From the NCBI GenBank assembly GCA_964581115.1, contig CAZOMY010000010.1, forward strand, positions 1 to 64,000: DNA of 64,000 bases, in the 5' to 3' direction. Source of the stretch: 2-02-FULL-55-14 sp964581115. GTDB taxonomy: Bacteria; Bacteroidota; Ignavibacteria; UBA10030. Both the position numbers and the translations under genes were made by a program. The notes beneath the pieces are model-generated. The model was not told the DNA's origin. It searched no databases and saw only the letters and a program-made list of their open reading frames with translations. Shown one piece after another: positions 37,678 through 46,262 of the stretch. Position 1 is the first letter of the stretch. The number at the start of each line of letters is the position of its first letter.

Positions 37678-40182
37678 TCACTTCACGAGCAGCATCTTCC
37701 GGATGGCGGCGTTGGCTCCCGCCTCCAGCCGGAGGAAGTACACGCCGGATGCGATCGAGCGACCCGACCGGTCGGCGTTGAACGTGACGACATACGAGCC
37801 GGCGTCCTGCGTGCGGTCGACCAGCGTCTCGACCTCGCGGCCCATCATGTCATACACCCGCAGACTCACAGGACCCGACGTTGGAACGCTGTAGCGGATC
37901 TCCGTGGTGGGGTTGAACGGATTCGGATAGTTCTGGCCCAGCTCAAACGACGTCGCAACGTCGCTCACCTGTTCGACGCCGACCGTCGAGGACTTGTCGC
38001 CGATCCAGGTGTAGGTCCAGTAGAACATGTCGCTCCACGAGTTGTCGTTCGTCAGCGTCGAGTAGCACATGATGCCATCGCGCGTCGCCTTCGTGTCGCG
38101 GTCGTTGATGGCGAAGTCGATCGGGATGCGCATGCCTTCCACCGGCGAGAAGAGCGCGTCGCCGGCATGGAGCGCCGCCAGGTCCGTCCAGCGGATGCGC
38201 GCTTCAGACACGTAGCCCGGCGAAAGCAGCTTCTCCGTCCAAGCATAGTCGGCGCTGATGGTGTCAACCCGCTTGCCGCCGTTGTCGAGCCAGATGCGGT
38301 GCTTCGAGAACCGGAGGTGATAGTCCGGGGTCGCGCCGCGCGTGTAGCCTGAATGCCGCTTCCCGCGCCAGTCATACAAGCCCACGAAGATATCGGCGCA
38401 ATCCTGCTCGTAGTCCGTCGCACCGATATCGACCAGAACGACGTCGTCGGTGACGTCGAAAGCGACATAGAGATAGGTCGCGTCCATGGCGACATAGGCC
38501 GTCGCCGACAGGTCGTTGTCGCCCGTGATCGGGAAATTCGGCACGGCATGCGCCGTTCCCGACACCGTCGACAGGACGAACGGCGTGATCGTCGACCATT
38601 CAGACAGATCGCCGTCGGCCGTAAAGGTCGCTGGACCCGTCTTCGAGATCGTCGGCACGCCTTTCGCCAGCGTCGTCACCGGGGTCGTCATGATGACCGG
38701 CGAACTCTCGTTGCCGGCCGGGTCCTTCGACACGACGCCGTAGTAGTAGGTGAGATTCGCATCGGTCTTCGGAACGCGGAGCGGATGCGTCGCCACCGCG
38801 CTGGTAATGTTGTACGGCGGCAGGTCTTCGACTGTCGAGTCGTCGACGGCGGTCCACGGATGGTCGGCGAAGTACACGTTGTAGCGAATGCCCGGCTCGT
38901 TCGGGACGTCGTTCCAGGTCACCAGATTGACGTAGCCGGTGCCCGCGCCCGCAAGGCCTGAAGGCGCATCCGGCGGAATGACGTCAAACTCGGGCGCCCC
39001 GGTCCACAGGTCGGTGATGTAGATGACCTTGCCTGCGATGCCGGAAGCTTCGGCCATGATGCCGAACGTGTTGACGTTCGACGAGTCAAAGCCCGTCGTG
39101 CCGTCCTGATAGACCATGTTTCGGAGGGCAAAGATGTAGTCGTGCCATGCACCGTCGGCGGTCGGGGTGAAGACCACGCCGACCTTTCCCTTCTGGCTGG
39201 GATCGCCCAGACGCGGAGACTCGAACTGAACGCGAAGCGCGCCGACCCCTGCTTCAGCCTTCATCTTGAACTTGAGGCTGTCCTTCACCCAACCGCCGGC
39301 GAGGTTGAAACCGGGGTTGATGTCGAAGCCGATACCCGTCCAACCGTTGCCCCATTCGTTGCCCTGCGTCCACTTGATGGCGTTCGTCTTCGGCAACGGA
39401 CCGGCGTTTAACTCGAGCGTGATCGATGATTGGCCCCAAGCCCACTTATTCGTGATCTGCGGCGAATAGTCGCGACCGTTGAACATAACGGCCGGCACCG
39501 CCCGCAACCCGAACCGCTGGAAACCGTCCAGCTTGAATTCGAGCGAGTCGGCCGGGAGGTTGGCACCCGGGTCCCAGCCAGAAGTCACGAACGCGATCTT
39601 CCAGCCGACGATCTTGTCGCGGTCGAACTTCTTGTTGTTGTAGGTGAAGCCGCCCCAGTTCGTCGGGGCGTAAACAAAGCCGGCGTCGCTCGGGACCGTC
39701 GAGCCGTCCGAGACCCGCTCGGTCAGGGGGATCTTCAGATTGACCCAGTCGCTCACGGCATCCAGGATCGTCGCGTTCTCATACAGCCAGTCCTCTCGCG
39801 TACCATCCGTCGAGTCGACGAGGTGGATGCGCATGACCATATTCGCCGGGATCTTCGGCGCTTCGGTCACCTTGATCCAGATGCTGACGGAATCGCTGAT
39901 GCTGATGTCGACCACGGTACCGCTCGGCCAGCGCGCCTCGATCTGCGAGAAGGAACCCCATCCATGGAACGCACCAATGGCCGTCCGGATGTTCGTCGAA
40001 GCGATCCCCTCCTGCTTGTCGGCGAGGTCTTGCGTCATCCTGATGTACGTCGGAGCCCCTTCCGACGCAAAAAAGAATGCCGAATCGGGATTCGGGGTAT
40101 CAAAGGACTCGATGACCGTCTGGCCGAATGCCGGAACGGCAACGAGCGCCATGATGACCAGTAGGAACTGTAGCATCCGCAT
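37678..40182 (-). CDS. Secreted multi-domain glycan-binding protein (CBM9-like, T9SS)
   Basis: The 834-residue protein has a signal peptide (about 1-20). Two jelly-roll domains of CBM type (about 25-220 and 225-405) each hold a DSLEFKLDGFQ- or DSLKFKMKAE-like core. A fibronectin III domain follows (about 410-510). A CBM9/DOMON-type domain (about 525-740, ATFTADGDLSEWSTITPF and DCADIFVGLYD) precedes the T9SS domain (NYPNPFNPTTEIRYSVP to AAIRKMLLVK). No catalytic motif is seen. It probably binds polysaccharide on the surface and may substitute for a SusD-like glycan-binding protein. It has an excellent ribosome site (AAAGGAGA, six bases from ATG) and a sigma-54-type promoter. Confidence 0.82.
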   Translation of the reverse strand: MRMLQFLLVIMALVAVPAFGQTVIESFDTPNPDSAFFFASEGAPTYIRMTQDLADKQEGIASTNIRTAIGAFHGWGSFSQIEARWPSGTVVDISISDSVSIWIKVTEAPKIPANMVMRIHLVDSTDGTREDWLYENATILDAVSDWVNLKIPLTERVSDGSTVPSDAGFVYAPTNWGGFTYNNKKFDRDKIVGWKIAFVTSGWDPGANLPADSLEFKLDGFQRFGLRAVPAVMFNGRDYSPQITNKWAWGQSSITLELNAGPLPKTNAIKWTQGNEWGNGWTGIGFDINPGFNLAGGWVKDSLKFKMKAEAGVGALRVQFESPRLGDPSQKGKVGVVFTPTADGAWHDYIFALRNMVYQDGTTGFDSSNVNTFGIMAEASGIAGKVIYITDLWTGAPEFDVIPPDAPSGLAGAGTGYVNLVTWNDVPNEPGIRYNVYFADHPWTAVDDSTVEDLPPYNITSAVATHPLRVPKTDANLTYYYGVVSKDPAGNESSPVIMTTPVTTLAKGVPTISKTGPATFTADGDLSEWSTITPFVLSTVSGTAHAVPNFPITGDNDLSATAYVAMDATYLYVAFDVTDDVVLVDIGATDYEQDCADIFVGLYDWRGKRHSGYTRGATPDYHLRFSKHRIWLDNGGKRVDTISADYAWTEKLLSPGYVSEARIRWTDLAALHAGDALFSPVEGMRIPIDFAINDRDTKATRDGIMCYSTLTNDNSWSDMFYWTYTWIGDKSSTVGVEQVSDVATSFELGQNYPNPFNPTTEIRYSVPTSGPVSLRVYDMMGREVETLVDRTQDAGSYVVTFNADRSGRSIASGVYFLRLEAGANAAIRKMLLVK

Positions 40183-40213
40183 ATGCGGTCTCCTTTGAGA
40201 CAGTGAAAGGGTG

Positions 40214-40232
40214 ATTGCAGATTGGCTGCCAG
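40214..40232 (-). promoter_or_regulatory. Sigma-54-type promoter upstream of the CBM9-type gene
   Basis: On the - strand, CTGGCAGCCAATCTGCAAT carries a -24 GG and -12 GC separated by exactly ten bases, with TGGCA intact and CTGCA close to TTGCA. The predicted start near 40205 leaves a 5' leader of about 23 bases with the AAAGGAGA site in it. The neighbouring gene encodes a sigma-54 activator. Confidence 0.65.
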
Positions 40233-40261
40233 GAGCGCCGACGGCCTGTTGACTGGCAGCC
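40224..40261. promoter_or_regulatory. Perfect 9-bp inverted repeat overlapping the -24 element
   Basis: GGCTGCCAG (40224-40232) and CTGGCAGCC (40253-40261) are perfect inverted copies with a 20-base spacer. The proximal copy includes the -24 box. It may be an operator, or simply a duplicated promoter half. Farther upstream, CCACGCTG (40303) and CAGCGTGG (40400) form another inverted pair at about 100 and 195 bases from the predicted start, a plausible enhancer distance. The rest of 40262-40495 shows an AT-rich island (40360-40385) and no gene. Confidence 0.45.
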
Positions 40262-40495
40262 GGGGACCACCTCCAAGACCGGCTGTGGAATCAATCTTCG
40301 TACCACGCTGAGTTGCCTGTTTTCCGTCAACAGAGGGGAATGCGACGGCGATAGAGAGCAAAAAATTATCGGAACAATAATATCCCTTCCCGCTACCAAC
40401 AGCGTGGATCCGCCTTCGCAAGGAGGCCGAATCCTCAAGAAATGAACGAATTGAACGTTTATGAAGGGTGGACCGTGCTGTGGACCCGACAGGGA

Positions 40496-41956
40496 TCAGG
40501 ACTTGAGCCCCAAGTCCTTGCACATTCGATGATAGTTCGGGGGTGCCAGGCCAAGTTTCTTCGCGGCCTCGGCATCGGAAGAGGAATTCGACCGGACAAA
40601 CTGGAAATACCGGAGACGGAACAACCTCTCCATCTCACGCAACGGCAAAAGATCGTCCGTACTGCTGAAAGCAATAGTGTGCGGGCTGTCTGGCGGGGGG
40701 ATCGCAGGGGCGAGGGAGAGGTATTCCGACACGATGTCGGCCGTGATCACCGACTCGCCCATCAGCAGCAGGCGCTGTACGACATTCTTGAGCTCGCGCA
40801 CATTGCCCGGCCAGGCGTAACCGGCGAGCACGCGGTGGGCGCCGTCCTCCGTCATCGGCGCAGGCACGCCCATGTCGAGGCTCATCTGGCGGACAAAATG
40901 TTCCCACAAGACGGGAACATCCTCTTTCCGGTCCTTGAGCGATGGAAGGTGGATCGGCACGACGTTCAGACGATAGAACAGGTCTTCGCGGAATCGACCG
41001 GAGGAGATCTCGTTCTGAAGGATCTTGTTCGTAGCCGCAATGATCCGGACATCGACCTTGGTACGGTGTGTCCGTCCGATCTTTTCGATCTCGCCGTCCT
41101 GCAACACCCTCAGCAGCTTGACCTGCGCCGGCAATGGGAGCTCGGCGACCTCGTCAAGAAAGATCGTTCCGCGATGGCCCGCCTCGAACAGGCCGATCTT
41201 GGGACGGTCGGCTCCCGTGAAGGATCCCTTTTCGTGTCCGAACAGTTCGCTCTCAACAAGATGATCGGGAATGCTTCCGCAATTGATCGGCACATAGTTC
41301 TCCAGCCGGCGGCCGCTCTGATAATGGATCTGCGATGCCACGAGTTCCTTCCCCGTGCCCGACGCGCCGCTGATCAAGACGGAGGCATCGGTTGAAGCCA
41401 CCTGGCGGACCTGCGCCCGGACCTTTTGGATCGCAGGCGAGACGCCGATCAACCGCGTGCGAGCCAGCACCTCCTCGGCATTACGGACCAGTTTGCCTTC
41501 GGTTCGGTCCTGCTCGCGTCGCAGCCGGCGTTGTTCCGCTGCGTTGACAATGCTGAGGATAAAATCCGTCGGCTGATAGATCGCCTCCTCAATGTCGGTC
41601 GGATACTTCGTGCAATACCAGAACGCACCGGACTTGAGAAGCCGGTTGGCGAACTCATAGTCGGTGATGTTCACCGTCATCTTGGTGATGACGATGATGG
41701 GCAGCGACGGTTGCCAGCGTTTGATCTCGCGAATGAGCGCCTCGCCCATCACACCACCCGCGATCTGCATGTCCATGATGACGACGTCGAGGTTCTCCCC
41801 TTCCGCACGAACGAGGTCGATCGCCGCGTCGCCATGCGACACGACCTGCCGGATCTGCAGCTGTTCGGCGAAGGGCTGCAGCGTACGGCGGACGCGGCGC
41901 ACGTCGAAAGCCTCGTCTTCGATCAGCAGGATCCGTACCGGGTGGGCGACGAGCAT
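40496..41956 (-). CDS. NtrC-type sigma-54 activator / response regulator
   Basis: The 486-residue protein has an N-terminal receiver domain (LIEDE acidic pair, phospho-acceptor Asp about 62 in VVIMDMQ, Lys in VITKM). A sigma-54 AAA+ domain (about 145-385) has Walker A GASGTGKE, the sigma-54 contact loop as GSFTGA in place of GAFTGA, Walker B GTIFLDEV and GYAWPGNVRELKN. A Fis-type helix-turn-helix ends the protein. It is activated by the kinase encoded 17 bases upstream. A sigma-54-type promoter lies 260 bases beyond its stop codon. The ATG at 41956 is chosen because the receiver fold begins at once. Confidence 0.94.
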   Translation of the reverse strand: MLVAHPVRILLIEDEAFDVRRVRRTLQPFAEQLQIRQVVSHGDAAIDLVRAEGENLDVVIMDMQIAGGVMGEALIREIKRWQPSLPIIVITKMTVNITDYEFANRLLKSGAFWYCTKYPTDIEEAIYQPTDFILSIVNAAEQRRLRREQDRTEGKLVRNAEEVLARTRLIGVSPAIQKVRAQVRQVASTDASVLISGASGTGKELVASQIHYQSGRRLENYVPINCGSIPDHLVESELFGHEKGSFTGADRPKIGLFEAGHRGTIFLDEVAELPLPAQVKLLRVLQDGEIEKIGRTHRTKVDVRIIAATNKILQNEISSGRFREDLFYRLNVVPIHLPSLKDRKEDVPVLWEHFVRQMSLDMGVPAPMTEDGAHRVLAGYAWPGNVRELKNVVQRLLLMGESVITADIVSEYLSLAPAIPPPDSPHTIAFSSTDDLLPLREMERLFRLRYFQFVRSNSSSDAEAAKKLGLAPPNYHRMCKDLGLKS

Positions 41957-41973
41957 ACGCGAATGGGGATCGT

Positions 41974-43476
41974 TCAGGCCGTGAAGGCGAAGGTGAATCG
42001 GGCGCCGCTTCCCGGGATGTTCTCTGCATTCAGCGACCACCCGAGACGTTGGGTGGCGATCTCGTGAGCGATGAAGCAGCCGTAGCCGGAGTGTTCCTTG
42101 GATCCTTGGGGCGCGGCGCTGACATGCTCCAGGAACAGCCGCTGGATGCCTCGGACGTCGGGCTGAAGCAGTTCGTTGCGGATGCCACGGCCATTGTCCT
42201 CGACGACGATCGTGGCCTGCCGGGAGGATGCGTCGTAGGTTGTGCGCACGTGCACCACGACGCCTGCAACGCCCGCGTGGTCGAGGGCGTTCTGGAGCAC
42301 CGGTTCGACGATCTCCCACAGGACATATTCATTGACGGCGACGCAAGGCAGGTGGGGGTCGAGGTCGAGGTCGAACCGGAACGTGGAGGTTCCGCCGGCG
42401 ACACGGCGGAAAATGTTGTCGACCAAGAATCGAAGGACCTCGTTGATGTCGGTCGAGAACATCGGCCCGCGCACGGTCTGGATCGGCGGGTCGTACCATT
42501 TCATATCATAGATGACGCGGGCAATGAAGCTGGCGTACTTGCCGATGCGATACCGCACCTCCTCCATGTTGGCCACGGTCATCGAGCGGAGATCTTCCTT
42601 GATGAAGCCTCCGATCTTCTCAGCCTTATGGTGGGCATGATAGATCCTCTTGGCGAAGATCGTCTCTTTTTGATGATGGATCTCATCGGCCAGATGGCGC
42701 TTCTGCTCCTCGAACAGCGCCTGGAGGGCGTCGTTCCGCTCGCGGAGCGTGCGCGTCGACACCACGTACATCCCAAGAAACCCTATGAAGATCAGGCCGG
42801 CATAGACCAGCGCCGTCTGGTCGTTGATCGCCGAAAGGGCGCCGGTCAAGAATGAGAGGTCGGGGGCGCTCTTCATATAGACGGCCCCGGCAAACTCACC
42901 CTGCGGCACAAAGGGCACGAACACGTGAAAAGCCCCGAGGTCATCGACCACGGTGGTGATCTGCTCCCGATGGCGCAGACGCGGCTCCAGCATGCGGTAC
43001 CATCGCAAGGCTTCGGCATGCGCGACCGTATCGCTCCGAACGTGTCCCCCCTCGCGGTACAGCAGCTCGAACAGCTCTTGCCCGTCGTCCACGATCGCGA
43101 GTCCCTCCGGCCCTCGGATGAGAATGCAGACACTCTGGACGTTCTTGTCGAGCAACTGTTGGCTGAAGATGATGTTGAACTCCTGCACGATCTGCAGGGC
43201 CCGGTCGTCGCTCATCGACTGTCGCGTCGGGTGCGATTCGAGCAGCAGTTCGATCGACGTGGCTGAAAGGTTGGCGATGCGTTCGGCGGCGTCCTGTCGG
43301 TACCACTGCTGGGTCTGGTCGAACACGTCGTGGAGCGCGCTTTGGTTCAGGAACAGGACGATGATTTGAAAGCCGATCAACACCAACAGCAGAACGGTGA
43401 GATGGCGGATCTCGAACCGGTATTTGCGCAGCGGATGCAGGAGCGCTGCGAAACGGGCCTGGAAATCGGGCCTCAT
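41974..43476 (-). CDS. Membrane sensor histidine kinase
   Basis: The 500-residue protein has membrane helices at about 26-43 and 222-239, enclosing a periplasmic sensor domain of about 175 residues. A cytoplasmic coiled coil and dimerisation region follow, then a HATPase domain (N-box VLQNALDHA about 390, G1 VEDNGRGI, G2 GYGCFIAHEIA). The phospho-acceptor histidine is not clear: the region reads EIHHQKETIF and IYHAHHKAEKIGG rather than a standard H-box. The gene shares an ATGA overlap with the solute-binding protein gene upstream and is 17 bases from the regulator gene, so all three are probably one sensory unit. Confidence 0.9.
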   Translation of the reverse strand: MRPDFQARFAALLHPLRKYRFEIRHLTVLLLVLIGFQIIVLFLNQSALHDVFDQTQQWYRQDAAERIANLSATSIELLLESHPTRQSMSDDRALQIVQEFNIIFSQQLLDKNVQSVCILIRGPEGLAIVDDGQELFELLYREGGHVRSDTVAHAEALRWYRMLEPRLRHREQITTVVDDLGAFHVFVPFVPQGEFAGAVYMKSAPDLSFLTGALSAINDQTALVYAGLIFIGFLGMYVVSTRTLRERNDALQALFEEQKRHLADEIHHQKETIFAKRIYHAHHKAEKIGGFIKEDLRSMTVANMEEVRYRIGKYASFIARVIYDMKWYDPPIQTVRGPMFSTDINEVLRFLVDNIFRRVAGGTSTFRFDLDLDPHLPCVAVNEYVLWEIVEPVLQNALDHAGVAGVVVHVRTTYDASSRQATIVVEDNGRGIRNELLQPDVRGIQRLFLEHVSAAPQGSKEHSGYGCFIAHEIATQRLGWSLNAENIPGSGARFTFAFTA

Positions 43477-44777
43477 TTGAGCAACACCGTGTTCGTGCGG
43501 ACCATGGCGTCGGCCTGTCGGAGAGCGTCGTCGACGGCCAGCTCACCCCGGATCGCACGGTGGAAGTAATGCGAGACGACGTCGGACGTGCGGGTGTAGT
43601 CGACGATCATCGGTCGGTGAAAGCCGCGCTGGACGAGTCCGTGGTAGAAGGAGAGTTCGGGATGCGCAACGATCAGGCTCGAATCGCGATACACCTCCGA
43701 ATGGACCGGAATGAAGCCGCTCCGTACGAACAGGAGCCGCTGCGAGCGTGGGGCTTGAAGGAATCTGATGAATTCAACCGCCTCGGCCTTCTTCAACGAA
43801 GCACGCGAGACCATCAGGTTCCATCCGCCGAACACCGACCGCGAAGCGCCGCCTCGGCTGTGCGGCAGGGGCGCCCGTCCCACCGAACGAAGCTTGGCCG
43901 TGTCCGGGTAGAACCCGGCGAAGTTCTCGATAAAATTCGGCCACCCTCGCACGAAGACGGCGTCGCGGTCCAGGAAGTACCGATAGCTTTGATTCTCGTC
44001 GAAGACGGTCGCCTCCGCCGGCGTCCACCCCTCCTGCACGAAGCGTATAAGACGTGCCAGAGCAGATTTCGCCGCCGGTACTCTCATATCGAGCCTGTTC
44101 CGATCGAGATAGGTGCTGTCGTCTCCCATAGCTTGTTCAAGGAAGCAACAGACCAGGCCTTCGTAGGCCTTGGCAGGGTAGAGAAAGAACGGGCGATGCT
44201 CGTACCCCATGCGCCGGCGCAGCGCATCCAGTTCGTCCCATGTCATCCCCTCCTGCAATCGCCGCTCGACCGCCGCGCCGTCGGGCAGGCTTCGAATGAG
44301 GTCCCGCCGATAGTAGAGGAGCCCGACGTCGAGATACATCGGAGCCGCGACGAGCGTGTCGCCGACGATGCACGAGGACAGCGCCGTGGCCATGAACTTG
44401 TTGCGCTCGTCGGGAGGAAAGTAGGCGTCGAGCGGCTCTCCCCACCGGGCGAACCTTGAGACCCAGATCAGGTCCACCGCGAACACGTCGAGCTTCTCGC
44501 TCTTGCTGCGCAGGGAGCGCGCAAGCAACTCCTTGCGCTCATTCGTCGAGAATTTGTCGAATGGCAGGTCGACCGGCACCACTTCGATCCGGCCGGCATA
44601 ACGACGGTTAAACTCGGCGATCAGCTCGCGATGAGCCTGCGAGATATGGTCGGCGTAGTAGACGCGAACCGGATCGGAGCCGTTGGCCGGGCCCAATGGA
44701 GGTCGGAGGTACGCGTTCAGGGCCAGCAACAGCGCAAAGCTGGCCGCCACGAGCAGGGCAAGGTTCCTCAGCCGCAT
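43473..44777 (-). CDS. Extracellular solute-binding protein, probably sensory
   Basis: The 434-residue family 1-like (carbohydrate-type) solute-binding protein has an N-terminal hydrophobic segment (about 5-23) that may be a signal anchor, because no clear cleavage or lipobox is seen. Core motifs are AHRELIAEFNRRYAGRIEV, LDVFAVDLIWVSRFARWGE, YLDVGLLYYRRDL and FGGWNLMVSRASLKKAEAV. No ABC permease or ATPase gene is nearby. Instead the gene overlaps a histidine kinase gene by four bases, so it probably presents a ligand to the kinase. It lies 42 bases downstream of the M24 gene with no terminator between, so it may be co-transcribed with the KamA cluster. Confidence 0.85.
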   Translation of the reverse strand: MRLRNLALLVAASFALLLALNAYLRPPLGPANGSDPVRVYYADHISQAHRELIAEFNRRYAGRIEVVPVDLPFDKFSTNERKELLARSLRSKSEKLDVFAVDLIWVSRFARWGEPLDAYFPPDERNKFMATALSSCIVGDTLVAAPMYLDVGLLYYRRDLIRSLPDGAAVERRLQEGMTWDELDALRRRMGYEHRPFFLYPAKAYEGLVCCFLEQAMGDDSTYLDRNRLDMRVPAAKSALARLIRFVQEGWTPAEATVFDENQSYRYFLDRDAVFVRGWPNFIENFAGFYPDTAKLRSVGRAPLPHSRGGASRSVFGGWNLMVSRASLKKAEAVEFIRFLQAPRSQRLLFVRSGFIPVHSEVYRDSSLIVAHPELSFYHGLVQRGFHRPMIVDYTRTSDVVSHYFHRAIRGELAVDDALRQADAMVRTNTVLLK

Positions 44778-44819
44778 GGGCAGGCCTGTTCAAGATCGGA
44801 CGTCATCGGCGTTCGTCGA

Positions 44820-46100
44820 TCACCGTCGGCCGCGACCCGTCGCTGGCTTCTTGGTGGGAGGCCTCACGGCACGGCGGGACGGTGATGCCGATCGCCTCGC
44901 CCCCATACCCGCCAGGATCGCCACCACATGCTCCTGCATCGGAAGTCCGGGCACGATCACCTCGCCCGATGGCGAAATGACGACGTCGATCTCGCTCCGA
45001 ACCCCGAACCGGTCGCGCAGATAGATGCCCGGCTCGATCGAGAAGGAGGTCGACGGCAGAATGCGCCGTTCATCGTGTGTTTCAAGGTTGTCCATGTTGG
45101 CGCCGTTGCCGTGGATCTCTTCGCCGATCGAATGGCCGGTACGATGGACGAAGAAGTCTCCGTAGCCGTGGGCCGCGATGTACCTTCTCGCGGCGTCGTC
45201 CACCTCGTACCCGCAGATCGGCTGCTTCTCTGCAAACCGCTTGCGGACGAGCGCCAGGGCCGCATCCCTTCCACCCTTCACCACCTGGAAGACCTTCTCA
45301 TACTCGTCGGGAACCGTCTCGCCGATGAACCCCGTCCACGTGATGTCGGCATACACCGCTCGCGCTTTCTTTTTCTTCGCCCACAGGTCGAGAAGAACGA
45401 AGTCGCCTTTCTTGAGCGGGCTGTGGACCTCTTTGGTCGGTTCGTAGTGCGGATTGGCGCTGTTGGCGTTGACCGAACAATTGGGGTCGCTTTCGGTATG
45501 GAGGCCCCGCTTCTTGAACTCGTCGAGCATGTATTGCTGGACGTCGTATTCCGTGGTCTTCTTGCCCGCCGCGATGCGGTCGCGGATGAACCCGAATACT
45601 TTGTCGACGATCTCGCGCAGATGCTTCGCGGTTACGGCGTTGTCCTTCATCTGCTCGTCATCCCAGACCGCCTCGAAGGCCGCTACCAGGTTGGCCGACG
45701 ATACGACCTGTACACCTGCCGATCGAACGAGCTCCACGGTGCCGGCGTCGACGGTGGACACGTACGGGATGGCGCACTGCGGCGAGTATTCCATGGCCAC
45801 ATTCCTCGCACCGGCAAGGATCTGCTTCAGGCCCTCTGCCAGCGACGGCCAGCTCAGATAGACCGTCTTCAAGCCCGGTGCGGTGTCAAGGTTCCATTCC
45901 TCGATACGGTGGACAAGCTTGCGCGGCTCACCGTTGGCCGGAATATAGAAGAAGTACCGCCGCGTGCACATGATGTGCTTCGGCAGGTCCAGTAACCGCG
46001 TGGCGAACACGTTCGACCCGCGGAAGTTGTAGAGTAGCCAACCGTCGAGGCCCTCGGAGCGGAGAACCCTCTGGATCTCCTGAATTCTAGCAGAGGTCAT
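44820..46100 (-). CDS. M24 metallopeptidase-family protein (Xaa-Pro dipeptidase-like)
   Basis: The 426-residue cytoplasmic protein has an N-terminal creatinase-like domain (about 1-150) and a pita-bread M24 domain (about 155-400). The five metal ligands are visible: Asp about 238 (DFVLLDLW), Asp about 252 (YADITWTG), His about 323 (VHRTGHSIG), Glu in FSIEPGIY and Glu in VRSEIDVVI. A basic tail (PTKKPATGRGRR) ends it. Family members split Xaa-Pro dipeptides, but the fold also serves other hydrolases. It lies last in the KamA/ATP-grasp group and may hydrolyse a product of that pathway. The ATG at 46100 is used, and the upstream frame is repeat-encoded. Confidence 0.88.
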   Translation of the reverse strand: MTSARIQEIQRVLRSEGLDGWLLYNFRGSNVFATRLLDLPKHIMCTRRYFFYIPANGEPRKLVHRIEEWNLDTAPGLKTVYLSWPSLAEGLKQILAGARNVAMEYSPQCAIPYVSTVDAGTVELVRSAGVQVVSSANLVAAFEAVWDDEQMKDNAVTAKHLREIVDKVFGFIRDRIAAGKKTTEYDVQQYMLDEFKKRGLHTESDPNCSVNANSANPHYEPTKEVHSPLKKGDFVLLDLWAKKKKARAVYADITWTGFIGETVPDEYEKVFQVVKGGRDAALALVRKRFAEKQPICGYEVDDAARRYIAAHGYGDFFVHRTGHSIGEEIHGNGANMDNLETHDERRILPSTSFSIEPGIYLRDRFGVRSEIDVVISPSGEVIVPGLPMQEHVVAILAGMGARRSASPSRRAVRPPTKKPATGRGRR

Positions 46101-46114
46101 TGGTATACCCTTTT

Positions 46115-46195
46115 GATTGCGGATTGCGGATTGGCGATTTCGGATTATCATAGGAGGACTTCCGCCGATAATCTGAAATCCACATTCCGCAATTC
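46115..46195. repeat. Inverted heptamer array, GATTGCG type
   Basis: Five contiguous units (46115-46149) are GATTGCG twice, then GATTGGC, GATTTCG, GATTATC. Facing them is an arm of reverse-complement units (46167-46195). The whole could fold into a long hairpin. The order GATTTCG-GATTATC at the end is shared with 60996-61030. It lies in the gap between the kamA and M24 genes. Confidence 0.85.
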
Positions 46196-46219
46196 GAAAT
46201 GATCCAGTACAAACACTGA

Positions 46220-46241
46220 AGCCCAGGATTTCTCCCGGGCT
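46220..46241 (-). terminator. Possible weak terminator after kamA
   Basis: As - strand RNA, an 8-bp stem (one G-U) AGCCCGGG / CCTGGGCT with loop AGAAAT follows the kamA stop by 20 bases, with a poor T-tract (TCAGTGTTTG). It may only partly stop transcription into the M24 gene. Confidence 0.4.
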
Positions 46242-46262
46242 CCAATGTAATCCGTCTTCTTC

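Noticed and set aside
40253..40268. A + strand sigma-54 promoter at the second CTGGCAGCC copy
   Set aside because: No GC occurs ten bases after the GG, and no gene starts downstream on that strand.
43473..44777. Component of an ABC sugar importer
   Set aside because: No permease or ATPase gene is near, and its stop overlaps a histidine kinase start.
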